Source: Capnocytophaga periodontitidis
GTDB taxonomy: Bacteria; Bacteroidota; Bacteroidia; Flavobacteriales; Flavobacteriaceae
Direction: 5' to 3'
DNA: 64,000 nt
NCBI RefSeq assembly: GCF_016126015.1
Contig: NZ_JAEFDB010000002.1
Location: forward strand, 248,001 to 312,000
Shown here: in pieces, positions 1-8,083 of the stretch
Position numbering within the stretch: the first letter of the stretch is position 1
Layout: the number at the start of each line of letters is the position of its first letter
The notes under the pieces: model-generated
Seen by the model: the letters and a program-made list of their open reading frames with translations, nothing else
The model's database searches: none
Told to the model about the DNA's origin: nothing
Position numbers and translations under genes: made by a program

Positions 1-572
1 ATACTCTTGTCGTGAATTAAGTATATCTTTTCACAAGTTTGCAAGGTTTCTAAAATATGAGAAGCAATCAATACGATGTGATTAGCAGCCAACTTGTTTA
101 ACAACTGTTTGATATGCAATGCCGAAGTAATGTCCAAACCGTTGAAAGGCTCATCAAAAATATAGAGGGTGTAGGGCTTTTGTAATACAGCATTACAATA
201 TACTTTCTTCCGCATTCCTGTAGAAAGCTCTCGAATGAGAAGTGTTTTATCTACTTCAAAAGGCATAGCCTCTTCTGGTTTTATTCCTAATAACAAACGA
301 AAAAACGTATAAAACTCGGCTACTGTAAGATGTTCGTACAAATAAGGTTCAGTAGGTAAAAAACCAATTTCTTCTGGCATTATTCCCCTTTCGCAATAAC
401 GCACTTCTCCTTTAAAAGAGGTTAAACCCGACAAACATTTAAAGAAAGTTGTTTTTCCAGCACCATTTTTCCCTACTACTCCATAGAGTCCGTTCTTTGG
501 GATAGAAAGTTGTATGTTTTCGAGTATTTTTCTATCGGAATAGTGTTTTTCTTGAATGAGAATCTCTAGCAT
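1..572 (-). CDS. ABC transporter ATP-binding protein (partial, C-terminus off the window)
   Basis: ATPase subunit of an ABC exporter, acting at the inner face of the cytoplasmic membrane. Reading leftward from the ATG at 572, I see a Walker A GKNGAGKTT, a signature LSTGMRKK, a Walker B YIFDEPFNGLD and a switch histidine in ASH. All core nucleotide-binding motifs are therefore present, and only the C-terminus is cut by the window edge. The first 41 bases overlap the 3' end of the membrane-protein gene upstream, which is typical of a co-translated ATPase/permease pair. The short LST signature and the absence of a fused membrane domain suit small exporter-type ATPases. The substrate cannot be told from sequence. 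Confidence 0.9.
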   Translation of the reverse strand, partial: MLEILIQEKHYSDRKILENIQLSIPKNGLYGVVGKNGAGKTTFFKCLSGLTSFKGEVRYCERGIMPEEIGFLPTEPYLYEHLTVAEFYTFFRLLLGIKPEEAMPFEVDKTLLIRELSTGMRKKVYCNAVLQKPYTLYIFDEPFNGLDITSALHIKQLLNKLAANHIVLIASHILETLQTCEKIYLIHDKS

Positions 573-1458
573 ATTGTAGTTTTTTAATCTTTTGTATAGC
601 TAAATAATAAAAATAAGGAATCGCAACAAGCGGAATGATATAAATTGCTCCTGCACTAATAGCCGCTAATGCAAAGAATTGCCATAAAGGGTTTTCCCAA
701 AAAGCGTATTTAGTAATTACCCCCAAAATAGGAAAAGCGACAAACAAAGGTAGAATTGCTATATTCTGCGTTCCAAAGCCTATAAAATAAGTGATGATCA
801 AGGGGGCAAAGAGTATTATAGTATTCAGTAATCCAGCTTTGAGCTGCTCGCGTAAGTACATTTCTCCTTTGTGATTTGCTACTGCTATATGCGGGCTAAA
901 TTCCCTTTCAAAATAGGGGACACAAGCGGTAAAAGCCATTGCTCCTAAAGCAAAGAGTGCTACGTTAGGATTCTCGTATATACGTCCTATTATCACAAAA
1001 GCGATAGTGAGAGGTAAGGCAATGATGAGTTTATACTTGCGGAAGGCGATATGCCAAGTGGGATCAGTAAGTGAGAAAGGGTATTTGAGAGTGAAGTTTT
1101 TTTGAGGTAAGCAACTTATAAGTACAAATAATAATAGTACCCCAACAGCAGTTGAGAAATCATTCTTTAACAACATAAGAATGAAAAAAGGCAAACTTTC
1201 GATTACATATTCCGCAATGAGAATTGCTCTATAATGCGAATGTGCTTTTAGCAGCGATATATCTTTGCGAGTATTGTGATAAGCAAAAGTACTCAAGGGC
1301 AAGCTCCAAAGGGCGTAGTGCCAAGTTTCATAATGTTGATATAAGGCTAATAAGGCATAACATAACACACCCAATAGCAATCCCATAGTGAGCAAATCGC
1401 CTTTGGGGAAGAGTTTGCGATAGTAGATATAAGCGAGGTAGAGAGCGAGGCGCAACAT
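532..1458 (-). CDS. polytopic membrane protein, probable permease partner of the ABC ATPase
   Basis: A 308-residue protein made almost entirely of hydrophobic segments, with many predicted membrane helices spread along the chain, short charged loops and a basic C-terminus. It has no motif that I can assign to a named family. Its 3' end overlaps the ATPase gene by 41 bases and it starts 3 bases after the stop of the EnvC-like gene, so it sits inside the same leftward operon. Context suggests it is the membrane subunit of the exporter (inference). It could also be an unrelated membrane protein that happens to be co-transcribed. Confidence 0.7.
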   Translation of the reverse strand: MLRLALYLAYIYYRKLFPKGDLLTMGLLLGVLCYALLALYQHYETWHYALWSLPLSTFAYHNTRKDISLLKAHSHYRAILIAEYVIESLPFFILMLLKNDFSTAVGVLLLFVLISCLPQKNFTLKYPFSLTDPTWHIAFRKYKLIIALPLTIAFVIIGRIYENPNVALFALGAMAFTACVPYFEREFSPHIAVANHKGEMYLREQLKAGLLNTIILFAPLIITYFIGFGTQNIAILPLFVAFPILGVITKYAFWENPLWQFFALAAISAGAIYIIPLVAIPYFYYLAIQKIKKLQYARDSHSRKTLFR

Positions 1459-1461
1459 TCC

Positions 1462-2757
1462 TTACATTTTATGTATCCAAAATTCGGGGTTGAGTCGTGT
1501 GGTGTTTTTGTATAAAAAGAACTTCATTTCGGTTTTGCCATTGCTATCGGTGAAGATTTTGCCTAACGCTTCTTTGGCTTTTACCTTATCTCCTTTCTTC
1601 ACATATACATCGGTAAGATTGTAATAAATAGTAATATAATTCCCGTGACGCACTTGCACCACTTTGTTGCTACCGGGGATAGACTGTATCGCCGATACCT
1701 CACCTTCAAACACACAGCGGGCTTCAGCACCTTTTTCGGTGGCGATGGTTACCCCATTGTTATAGTGTTGCAATTCAGGGTATACGGGGTCGTAGTACAC
1801 GCCGAAACCTTGTGATTTATACCCTTTGACTACAGGCCATATCAAGTTGCCTTTGTTGGCTTCAAAACTATCGGCGACACGGCGCGACTCGGGGGTGAGG
1901 ACAAAAGATACCTCGGCATCAGAAGCTGATGGAGGGGTAGAGGTGGTCATTCCGCCTTGTGAGGTTTGTGTTTTAGGAGCATTACCCTTGGCGCGGTTCA
2001 GGGCTGCCAAACGCTCTTTTTCACGTTTGTTAGCCTCAATAATCGCCAAACGGATGAGGCGTTGTATTTCGCGGTCAATCGCGTTGGCTTGTTTTTGTTT
2101 TTCGCGTATTTGAGCTTCGTAACTGCGTTCTACCGTACGGATATTAGCCGCGAGTGTTTCTAATTCCTTTTTCTCAGTCTGCAAGGTAGCTTGTTCTTGG
2201 CGTTGTTCTTCAAGCACTTGGTTTTTGGTATTCCGTTGAGCTATGAGGGTATCGTTGAGGCTCTTAATCTTATTGGTTTTTGTTTGGATGAGGGTAACTT
2301 GTTCTTTGCGGTAGTTCACGTACTGTTTCATATAAGCCAAACGTTTGTAGGCTTGAGAGAAACTTTCGGATGAGAGCAAGAAGAGCAATCGATTTTGAGC
2401 AGATTTACTTTTGTACGACTGTTTGATAATTTTGGCGTATTCGCTTTTGTGGTATTCTAATTCTTTTTTGAGGGTGCGCATTTGCTCCTCGTTATCGGCG
2501 ATTTCTTTAGAAAGCAGATTTGCCTGCTGCTGATTGATTTGTATCAGGCGGGTGCGCGCTAATATCTTCTCGTTAGCGACTTCTATTTGTTGTACGGTGG
2601 TTTTGTGTTGCTGACTTTGTTGCTGGCGCAATGCCGACATCTCCTTGATTTGTTCAAGCAGTGCCTTTTTGCGTTGTTCTAATTCTTTTTGCTTAGTTTG
2701 TGCTGTGAGCAGTAGCGGCAAGCAAAGCAAAAAGAGTGTTGTTTTTAGTATATTCAT
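1462..2757 (-). CDS. EnvC-like murein hydrolase activator (M23/LytM domain, coiled coil)
   Basis: A 431-residue secreted protein. Residues 1-20 form a signal peptide ending LLLTAQ. Residues ~22-250 are a long charged coiled coil rich in Q, E and K, followed by a low-complexity linker and a C-terminal LytM/M23 domain from ~300. The metal ligands expected in active M23 peptidases (HxxxD and HxH) are not intact: the first site reads HYNNGVTI, without the Asp, and the last reads EMKFFLYKN instead of an HLHFE-like sequence. This pattern, coiled coil plus degenerate LytM, matches EnvC-type proteins that activate cell-wall amidases rather than cut peptidoglycan themselves. It lies between a DUF4292 lipoprotein and an ABC exporter, consistent with an envelope or division role. 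Confidence 0.85.
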   Translation of the reverse strand: MNILKTTLFLLCLPLLLTAQTKQKELEQRKKALLEQIKEMSALRQQQSQQHKTTVQQIEVANEKILARTRLIQINQQQANLLSKEIADNEEQMRTLKKELEYHKSEYAKIIKQSYKSKSAQNRLLFLLSSESFSQAYKRLAYMKQYVNYRKEQVTLIQTKTNKIKSLNDTLIAQRNTKNQVLEEQRQEQATLQTEKKELETLAANIRTVERSYEAQIREKQKQANAIDREIQRLIRLAIIEANKREKERLAALNRAKGNAPKTQTSQGGMTTSTPPSASDAEVSFVLTPESRRVADSFEANKGNLIWPVVKGYKSQGFGVYYDPVYPELQHYNNGVTIATEKGAEARCVFEGEVSAIQSIPGSNKVVQVRHGNYITIYYNLTDVYVKKGDKVKAKEALGKIFTDSNGKTEMKFFLYKNTTRLNPEFWIHKM

Positions 2758-2787
2758 AATGTGATGTAATTCACAAGACTGTTACAG

Positions 2788-2800
2788 ACTTTGACAAAGT
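2788..2800. repeat. single TTTGNCAAA palindrome (half element)
   Basis: ACTTTGACAAAGT is a perfect 6+6 palindrome around one base, in the short gap between the DUF4292 and EnvC-like genes. It is the half-unit of a hairpin family found elsewhere in the window in doubled form. No T-run follows on the minus strand, so termination here is doubtful. Confidence 0.5.
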
Positions 2801-2801
2801 A

Positions 2802-3578
2802 TCAATTTTTAATAGTTATTTCTTTCATTCCTGATGGAATTTTAAAGGGGAATGAGAGTTTTTTATCTAAATCCAATCCTTTGAATTCTAAAGAAATTTG
2901 GGTATTACTATCGCCTTCGCTGGCAACTATTTTGATAGTGTGAGGCAAGAGGAGTTTGTCTACTTGTTGATAAGTGTAAGTAGCAGTGGCTTTTTGTTTG
3001 CCACCTAAATGATTCACTTCGGTAACACCTACGCGGTAGTTATCGGGCAAAAAACGGTAAATCGCTTCTATGGGTGACTCGCCAGTGACTTCGATGTTAT
3101 ACATATTGTTGTCCTCATTGAGGAGCTTGATAGTGCCTTCGCCTTTAAAGCTGAGACTGTAAAGCGCATTGCCTAACAGAAGATTTTGCAATTCGGTAAA
3201 GCCTACCTCTACCCCTAATAACTTACTGATATAGCTAAAGTCACCGCTGAAGTACGAGCTGTCTAAACGGTTGTAATATTCGGCTTTTTCGGGGGTGATG
3301 AGTGCTTTGGCAACGCCTAAAGGAGCAGAAATCCATATTGTTTTATCTTTTTCCATACGGAAAGAAAGAGGCAGGCTTTGCTCGTTTTTACCGTCGTTAT
3401 AGGTTACCTGCAAACTCCCGCTCAAGGTATTGAAAGCGGGGAATGATTTTAGGTGGTGGTTGATAATTTCTTTGGATTGTTTATCAACGCTAACTTTTCC
3501 TGCAGGAGTTACCAAATTTTGTTTGGTTTTACAACTCACCAATAAGATAGTTGTAAGGATTAAGATGATTTTTTTCAT
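2802..3578 (-). CDS. DUF4292 family lipoprotein (LolA/LolB-like fold likely)
   Basis: A 258-residue lipoprotein beginning MKKIILILTTILLVSC, with lipobox LVSC and the lipidated Cys at residue 16. I chose the ATG at 3578 because it gives a proper signal peptide and forms an ATGA overlap with the stop of the upstream kinase-like gene; the reading frame continues 10 codons further upstream. The body is beta-rich with alternating polar and hydrophobic strands (for example SFRMEKDKTIWIS), as in the DUF4292 family. That family is found in Bacteroidota next to EnvC-like genes and is thought to resemble LolA/LolB lipoprotein carriers (family knowledge; function not proven). It probably acts at the outer membrane. 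Confidence 0.8.
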   Translation of the reverse strand: MKKIILILTTILLVSCKTKQNLVTPAGKVSVDKQSKEIINHHLKSFPAFNTLSGSLQVTYNDGKNEQSLPLSFRMEKDKTIWISAPLGVAKALITPEKAEYYNRLDSSYFSGDFSYISKLLGVEVGFTELQNLLLGNALYSLSFKGEGTIKLLNEDNNMYNIEVTGESPIEAIYRFLPDNYRVGVTEVNHLGGKQKATATYTYQQVDKLLLPHTIKIVASEGDSNTQISLEFKGLDLDKKLSFPFKIPSGMKEITIKN

Positions 3579-4114
3579 AATATTTTGTCGATTTTTTCGA
3601 TTTGCCAAAATGAGGGTTCTATATAGAAAACGGTATCTATAAAGAAAAGTGAGCCGTTACGAGTGAGGACGTTTTCGTCGTGAAGGTCTTCTAATATGAT
3701 ACCTAATTCGGGATTGCGATAGTCGTTATTTCGGATATTTATAAAACCATTCAGTTTCATAAAAGTTTTCACTTCTTCTAATGAAGTAGGGGTGTCAGCT
3801 TTTATATATTCTTGCCTTACTACTGCATAAAGGGTGTCGTTATCTTTGTAAAAACCTTTTAATTCATAAGCAGTATCGGGGAAAAAATAGTTATTCAGCA
3901 ACAAATTGTTGAAATAATCTATCCACGAGGTGTAGTAAATGGCATCGTTGAGTTTTAGTACTTCTTTTTCACTATTTAAAAATACTTTTTGTTCTGCACC
4001 TTGTGAAAGAAACAAATTCATATCAATATTATTAAACCAAAGTTGCTGCTTCTCTATCCATTGACAGAGATTCTCTGTTTCTTTATTTTTGACCGACTTT
4101 TTTTCTTCAGCCAT
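3575..4114 (-). CDS. kinase-like protein resembling the polyvalent-protein kinase domain
   Basis: A 179-residue protein if started at the ATG at 4114 (MAEEKKSV). It has the layout of a small protein kinase-like fold: a glycine/alanine loop SQGAEQKVFL, a beta3 lysine in VLKLND, a catalytic-loop-like EDLHDENVL, and a metal-binding segment FFIDTVF. Together these resemble the kinase domain described from phage/plasmid polyvalent proteins (family assignment from memory, unverified). The open frame extends to 4345, but that extension is mostly translation of an AATTAGC repeat and overlaps dut, so I reject it. The gene overlaps the DUF4292 start by 4 bases (ATGA) and is overlapped upstream by a 53-codon ORF in another frame. 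Its substrate is unknown. Confidence 0.65.
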   Translation of the reverse strand: MAEEKKSVKNKETENLCQWIEKQQLWFNNIDMNLFLSQGAEQKVFLNSEKEVLKLNDAIYYTSWIDYFNNLLLNNYFFPDTAYELKGFYKDNDTLYAVVRQEYIKADTPTSLEEVKTFMKLNGFINIRNNDYRNPELGIILEDLHDENVLTRNGSLFFIDTVFYIEPSFWQIEKIDKIL

Positions 4115-4215
4115 TCCACTTGAGCTTTTGCTTCTTCTAAGGTAACGGGTGGCTGCTTGGATAGTATCTCCATAGCTAACTTTGCCCGTTCCGCAAATGA
4201 TAGTTTGTAACTCAT
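4054..4215 (-). CDS. small 53-codon ORF overlapping the kinase-like gene
   Basis: An ATG at 4215, just after the AATTAGC repeat that ends dut, opens a 53-residue frame beginning MSYKLSFAERAKLAMEIL and containing PPVTLEEAKAQVEWLKKK. The sequence looks like a helical, charged, real protein rather than random frame translation. It overlaps the kinase-like ORF by 61 bases. In the overlap lies an A7 run (4098-4104 on the minus strand): a -1 slip there would fuse this ORF to the kinase frame. It may be a separate small partner protein, or the true N-terminus of the kinase produced by frameshifting or lost through an indel. Confidence 0.45.
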   Translation of the reverse strand: MSYKLSFAERAKLAMEILSKQPPVTLEEAKAQVEWLKKKSRSKIKKQRISVNG

Positions 4216-4220
4216 ATTTC

Positions 4221-4258
4221 AATTTGCTAATTTCCAATGCTGCTAATTTGCTAATTTC
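4221..4258. repeat. AATTAGC-type array at the dut stop codon
   Basis: On the minus strand the stretch reads as AAATTAGCAAATTAGC, a short spacer and AAATTAGCAAATT. The dut stop codon (TAG, 4251-4253) is inside the first unit, so the last codons AAT TAG come from the repeat. Confidence 0.8.
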
Positions 4259-4688
4259 CTCCAGTGCTTCCAAAGCCTCCGGTTCCTCTTTTGGTATCGG
4301 AAAGTTCGGTAACTGTTTGGAAAGAGGCTTTTGCGTATGCAGCAAATACCATTTGGGCGATGCGGTCGCCGTGGGTAATGGTAAAGGGTTCGTTAGAGAG
4401 GTTTACGATGGGCACTTTCACTTCGCCGCGGTAGTCGCAATCAATGGTGCCAGGGCTGTTGATCACAGTGATGCCGTGCTTGATAGCCATCCCGCTACGA
4501 GGGCGCACTTGAGCTTCATAGCCTTCGGGGATTTCCAAAAATAAGCCAGTAGGCACAAGGGTACGCTCTAAGGGTTGCAGGGTGATATTGCTATCGGGGA
4601 GATTAGCGCGGAGGTCTACCCCTGCAGCTCCTTCGGTTTGATAGGAAGGAAGCTCGTTATCAGATAAGTTTTTAATTTTTACAATCAT
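4251..4688 (-). CDS. dut: dUTP diphosphatase (dUTPase)
   Basis: Cytoplasmic enzyme hydrolysing dUTP to dUMP and diphosphate, which keeps uracil out of DNA and supplies dUMP for dTMP synthesis. At 145 residues it is the usual size for the homotrimeric family, and all five motifs are visible: AAGVDLRA (catalytic Asp), [25 protein letters not shown], and the C-terminal arm [10 protein letters not shown]. The start overlaps the stop of the WG-repeat gene by 4 bases. The stop codon lies in an AATTAGC-type repeat. Placement in a leftward operon with envelope genes is a common arrangement in flavobacteria. Confidence 0.97.
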   Translation of the reverse strand: MIVKIKNLSDNELPSYQTEGAAGVDLRANLPDSNITLQPLERTLVPTGLFLEIPEGYEAQVRPRSGMAIKHGITVINSPGTIDCDYRGEVKVPIVNLSNEPFTITHGDRIAQMVFAAYAKASFQTVTELSDTKRGTGGFGSTGGN

Positions 4689-5791
4689 TGTTTTTTAGTT
4701 GTTATATCGTTTACGAACTCGGCAAATTGCGAAAGAGGTGATTTTTTACCGTTTTCGAAGAGTATAAAAGGTTCTTCACCTATAAAGCCGAGGGTCATTC
4801 CTTTTTCTTGAAAACTTTCGACATCGTCGAACTGAGGAGGAAATACTTCTTCTCCTTTTGCATTTACAAAACCCCAAAGGTCGTCTTTACATACGGCAGC
4901 CATTTCGTTGCAAAATTCGCTGACTTCATCGTATTGCAGAGGTACGATTTCTTCGCCTTTGGCATTGATAAAGCCCCATTTCTCAGCAATCATCACGGCA
5001 GCAAACTCACCATTATCGTCAAATTCGGCAGCTTCGTCGTATTTTAGTTCGCAAATAAGTTCACCTCGTTTATTTACAAAGCCCCATTTGTCGTTTTTCA
5101 GTACAGGGGTAAAACCGTTGTTAAACCCGATAATTTCGTCGTATTCAAAAGGGATAATCACCTCGTCGTTTGGGTTGATAATACCCCAATAATTGTTGTG
5201 AATTACTTTGGCGACACCATCGAAAAAGCCCTCAGTTCCTTCGTATTTATAAGGGATTACGAGTTCGTTTTTCTTATTGATGAACCCCCAAAGGTTGTTT
5301 TTCTTCACAGGGGCGAGGCCTTCGCTAAAGGAATCGGCTTCGTCGTAAGTAAAAGGGATGACTTCTTTGCCTTTGGTGTTGATAAAGCCAGCTTTACCAT
5401 TGATTTTTACGGCAGCCATACGGGCTGAAAATCGGTCGGCATCGTCGTAAATCACGGGGATTGTGAGTTCACCTTTGGTATTTACGAAGCCAAATTTTCC
5501 GTTTTTCTTCACTTTGATAAGCCCTTCAGAAAAAGTAAAAACTTGGTCGTAGTACACAGGAACAATTTCTTTGCCAGCAGTGTTGAGCACGCCCCAAAGA
5601 TTGCCTATTTTCACGGCAGCTGTTCCGTTGATAAAAGGGAAGGTACCATCGTATTTAAACGGGCATATTTCTTTGCCATTTTGGTTTACGAACCCCCATT
5701 TGCCATTGCGTTTAGCAGCAGCGAGGTTGTCACTGGTTAGGATTTGAGATTCTTCATAGTTTTTTCGCCACAATTCTTGCGGTATTTCCAT
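4685..5791 (-). CDS. WG-repeat protein
   Basis: A 368-residue protein made of nine copies of a ~38-residue WG repeat. Each has a core of the type WGFVN..G..I.P..YD, for example [20 protein letters not shown] near the start, through to a last copy near residues 305-325. There is no signal peptide or membrane segment in the annotated form, so it is probably cytoplasmic. WG/KWG repeats are beta-rich and thought to be interaction modules; no enzymatic role is evident. It is the first gene of the operon, with a good promoter 30 bases upstream, and overlaps dut by 4 bases. Repeat 5 is slightly degenerate ([16 protein letters not shown]). Confidence 0.85.
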   Translation of the reverse strand: MEIPQELWRKNYEESQILTSDNLAAAKRNGKWGFVNQNGKEICPFKYDGTFPFINGTAAVKIGNLWGVLNTAGKEIVPVYYDQVFTFSEGLIKVKKNGKFGFVNTKGELTIPVIYDDADRFSARMAAVKINGKAGFINTKGKEVIPFTYDEADSFSEGLAPVKKNNLWGFINKKNELVIPYKYEGTEGFFDGVAKVIHNNYWGIINPNDEVIIPFEYDEIIGFNNGFTPVLKNDKWGFVNKRGELICELKYDEAAEFDDNGEFAAVMIAEKWGFINAKGEEIVPLQYDEVSEFCNEMAAVCKDDLWGFVNAKGEEVFPPQFDDVESFQEKGMTLGFIGEEPFILFENGKKSPLSQFAEFVNDITTKKQ

Positions 5792-5820
5792 TCGTTTTCG
5801 TTTTTCTTTATTATTGGGGG

Positions 5821-5851
5821 CAAAGGTACGAATAATTTGTCAATTAGCAAA
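5821..5851 (-). promoter_or_regulatory. Bacteroidota-type promoter for the WG-dut operon
   Basis: On the minus strand: -33 TTTG (5848-5851), a 19-nt spacer and -7 TACCTTTG (5821-5828), 30 bases before the start codon. The -33 element lies within a three-unit AATTAGCAAATTAGC array (5834-5871). Confidence 0.75.
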
Positions 5852-5883
5852 TTAGCAAATTAGTAAATTGGTGGTGGAAAATG

Positions 5884-6606
5884 TTACATATTGCGACCTT
5901 GTTCATCGGGGTAGAGGGTGTGTACGGGGTCGCTTTGCCAATAGTCGCGGGTATCGATATCCATAATAGTGATGCGCCCTTTGAAGGCAGCACCCGTATC
6001 AACATTGGTTACTCCGTTGAAAGAAAGTGGTTTATCGGAGCCTAATCGGGTGGTGGGGGTATGCCCGATGTATATTTCGGTATAGAGTTTTAGTCGGTTA
6101 GGGAAATGTGGGTCGGTAGGGGAGAGGTTACAACTTTGGGCGACTTCCCAAAGGGTTCTATCCCAATAGAACATTTGTTCAAAATGTTCGTGGGCGATGC
6201 CGCGCAGGTTGGTAAATCCGGCGTGGAGGAAGAGGCGATTTTTGCTGTCTAAGTAGTGATTTTCAAGCTCGGTTAAGAAGTTGAGGTGAGTGTTGCGGCG
6301 TTCGTGAGAGACATTGCGGTAGGCTTTTTCGGTAGCTTTGCCGCCGTGTAAGCGCCAAAGGGTATCCATAGGTTTCCCTAAGAGGAAATCGTAGCATAAG
6401 GCATCGTGGTTGCCGCGCAAAAAGAGGCAGCGGTGTTTTTGGCGATAGCCGATGAGAAAATCCAATAGTTCAGGGGTTTCGCTCCAGCCATCGGCGTAAT
6501 CGCCTAGGAAGATAAGGAAGTCGTCGTACTGAATATCAGCGCGTTGTAAAACTTGGATAAGAGCGCGGGGTGCGCCGTGAATATCGCCAATAACAAGAGT
6601 TCTCAT
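5884..6606 (-). CDS. metallophosphoesterase (serine/threonine phosphatase-like)
   Basis: A 240-residue calcineurin-like phosphoesterase. The signature metal-binding motifs are GDIHG near the N-terminus, GDYADG, RGNHD and a late IGHTPT. Spacing and size resemble bacterial PrpA/Ap4A-hydrolase-type enzymes; the natural substrate, phosphoprotein or dinucleoside polyphosphate, cannot be decided. I start it at 6606 (MRTLVIGDIHG). The longer frame to 6642 would put the start codon upstream of a TACTTTTG promoter element at 6631-6638, and the extra 12 residues are not family-like. It stands alone on the minus strand with brnQ divergent. Confidence 0.88.
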   Translation of the reverse strand: MRTLVIGDIHGAPRALIQVLQRADIQYDDFLIFLGDYADGWSETPELLDFLIGYRQKHRCLFLRGNHDALCYDFLLGKPMDTLWRLHGGKATEKAYRNVSHERRNTHLNFLTELENHYLDSKNRLFLHAGFTNLRGIAHEHFEQMFYWDRTLWEVAQSCNLSPTDPHFPNRLKLYTEIYIGHTPTTRLGSDKPLSFNGVTNVDTGAAFKGRITIMDIDTRDYWQSDPVHTLYPDEQGRNM

Positions 6607-6630
6607 TGTAATAAAAGGGTATTGATGAGG

Positions 6631-6638
6631 CAAAAGTA
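6631..6638 (-). promoter_or_regulatory. probable -7 element of the metallophosphoesterase gene
   Basis: TACTTTTG on the minus strand fits TAnnTTTG and lies 24 bases upstream of the chosen ATG at 6606. No clear TTTG was seen at -33. Confidence 0.45.
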
Positions 6639-6675
6639 GCAAAAATATTTGGATTTTAGGGATAAAATGTTTTTA

Positions 6676-6747
6676 TTTGCGGATTGAAAGCCCCCGACTC
6701 ACTTACTCGGCAATTGCCGACAATCCCGAAGGGGGGCAATCTGCAAA
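6676..6747. repeat. GC-rich inverted-repeat element (GCGGATTG family), copy 1
   Basis: A 72-bp element with ends TTTGCGGATTG and CAATCTGCAAA (inverted, one mismatch), enclosing CCCCC and GGGGGG tracts and a CGGCAATTGCCG palindrome. It lies between the divergent metallophosphoesterase and brnQ genes. Related copies are at 27140, 49257 and 60385. Confidence 0.65.
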
Positions 6748-6774
6748 AATGAGTATTTATTAAACTTATAAGCG

Positions 6775-8082
6775 ATGGAATTAGGTAACAAACACAAATG
6801 GAGTACCGTTACGACGGTAGGTTTTGCGCTTTTTGCGATGTTCTTTGGAGCGGGCAACTTGATATTACCCCCTTTTATAGGATTAGAGGTAGGCAATGAG
6901 TGGCTGTGGGCACTTTTAGGCTTTTTTATCACGGCTATTATCGCACCATTTTTAGGCGTGCTGATGGTAGCTAAAGCGGGTACGAACTTCACTCATTTGG
7001 GCAATCGCATTCACCCAGAACTCATCAAATGGCTTACGCTTTTTGTGATATTGTGTATAGGTCCGCTGATTGCCATTCCGCGTACGGGTTCTACTACTTT
7101 TGAGGTAGGGATAGCCCCTTTGTTACCCGATTTGCCTAAAATTGCATTTTTAGCTGTATTTTTTGGGGTGGTTTTAGTGCTTTCTATCTCTAAATCGAAG
7201 ATTGTGGATATTATCGGGAAGTTTCTGACGCCTTTTTTGCTGATAGTGTTGGTGTTGCTCATCGCTTTGGGCATTCTCTTCCCTTTGCACCACACGCTTC
7301 CATCGGATTTTGTTGCTAAAGATAGTTTTGTTTTTGGCTTTACTGAAGGTTACCAAACGATGGATGTACTTGCCTCGGTGATTTTTGCGGGGATTATCAT
7401 TTCGGCAGTGGGTGAAAAAGGCTATCATTTACCCGAAAAGCGTTCGCATATCACATTGCTCTCGGGCAGTATCTCCACAATATGTTTGCTGTTTATCTAT
7501 GGCGGACTCATCTATTTGGGGGCGACTTCGGGCTATCTTACTGATAATGAAGTTTCACGCACCGATTTGCTTTTGCATATTTCACACGCAGTGTTAGGAA
7601 AATGGGGAACAACAGCGGTTGCACTGGCGATAGGCTTTGCTTGCCTTACAACGGCTATTGCGCTCACTTCATCGGTAGGGAGTTTTTTTGAAGAGTTCAC
7701 TAAAGGACGATTGCCTTATAAAGTAGGGGTAATACTCTGCACACTTGTTTCTATAGTGCTTTCTATCAACAAAGTAGATAGCATTATACAATATGCAGCT
7801 TATATATTACTGTTTTTATATCCTATTGTATTCACAATCATTTTGGATGTCTTGCTCTTTGGCAATACTGTAAAATCGCGTACGCCCTACCTCGTGAGCA
7901 TTGCTGTTACTGCTGTGTTATCGTTTATCGACAGTTGTAAAACTTGGGGCGTATCATCATTAGAGCAGGTGTATGCACTCAAGGCGTATCTTCCGTTAGA
8001 TAGCTATTCGTTAGGGTGGTTGTTGCCCTCACTATTGGCATTTTTAGGAGCAGCGGTGCTACAAGGAAGAGGTAAGAGGTAA
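6775..8082 (+). CDS. brnQ: branched-chain amino acid transporter, BrnQ/LIVCS family
   Basis: A 435-residue inner-membrane symporter taking up leucine, isoleucine and valine with Na+ or H+. The N-terminus KWSTVTTVGFALFAMFFGAGNL is the family hallmark, followed by about twelve hydrophobic segments and the conserved stretches GFTEGYQTMD and SVGSFFEEF. The length is normal for LIVCS carriers. The last codons (QGRGKR) are encoded by an AGAGGTA repeat at 8065-8085, so the tail is probably not conserved. The gene ends 1 base before the first of three lipoprotein paralogues, suggesting one transcript. A GC-rich repeat element lies just upstream. Confidence 0.93.
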   Translation: MELGNKHKWSTVTTVGFALFAMFFGAGNLILPPFIGLEVGNEWLWALLGFFITAIIAPFLGVLMVAKAGTNFTHLGNRIHPELIKWLTLFVILCIGPLIAIPRTGSTTFEVGIAPLLPDLPKIAFLAVFFGVVLVLSISKSKIVDIIGKFLTPFLLIVLVLLIALGILFPLHHTLPSDFVAKDSFVFGFTEGYQTMDVLASVIFAGIIISAVGEKGYHLPEKRSHITLLSGSISTICLLFIYGGLIYLGATSGYLTDNEVSRTDLLLHISHAVLGKWGTTAVALAIGFACLTTAIALTSSVGSFFEEFTKGRLPYKVGVILCTLVSIVLSINKVDSIIQYAAYILLFLYPIVFTIILDVLLFGNTVKSRTPYLVSIAVTAVLSFIDSCKTWGVSSLEQVYALKAYLPLDSYSLGWLLPSLLAFLGAAVLQGRGKR

Positions 8083-8083
8083 G

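Noticed and set aside
1826-2113. plus-strand ORF antisense to the EnvC-like gene
   Set aside because: Codon pattern is the mirror of a conserved coiled-coil gene; no promoter or family features.
4114-4345. N-terminal extension of the kinase-like ORF up to 4345
   Set aside because: Most of the added codons translate an AATTAGC repeat and overlap the dut 3' end in another frame; they look like read-through of intergenic DNA.
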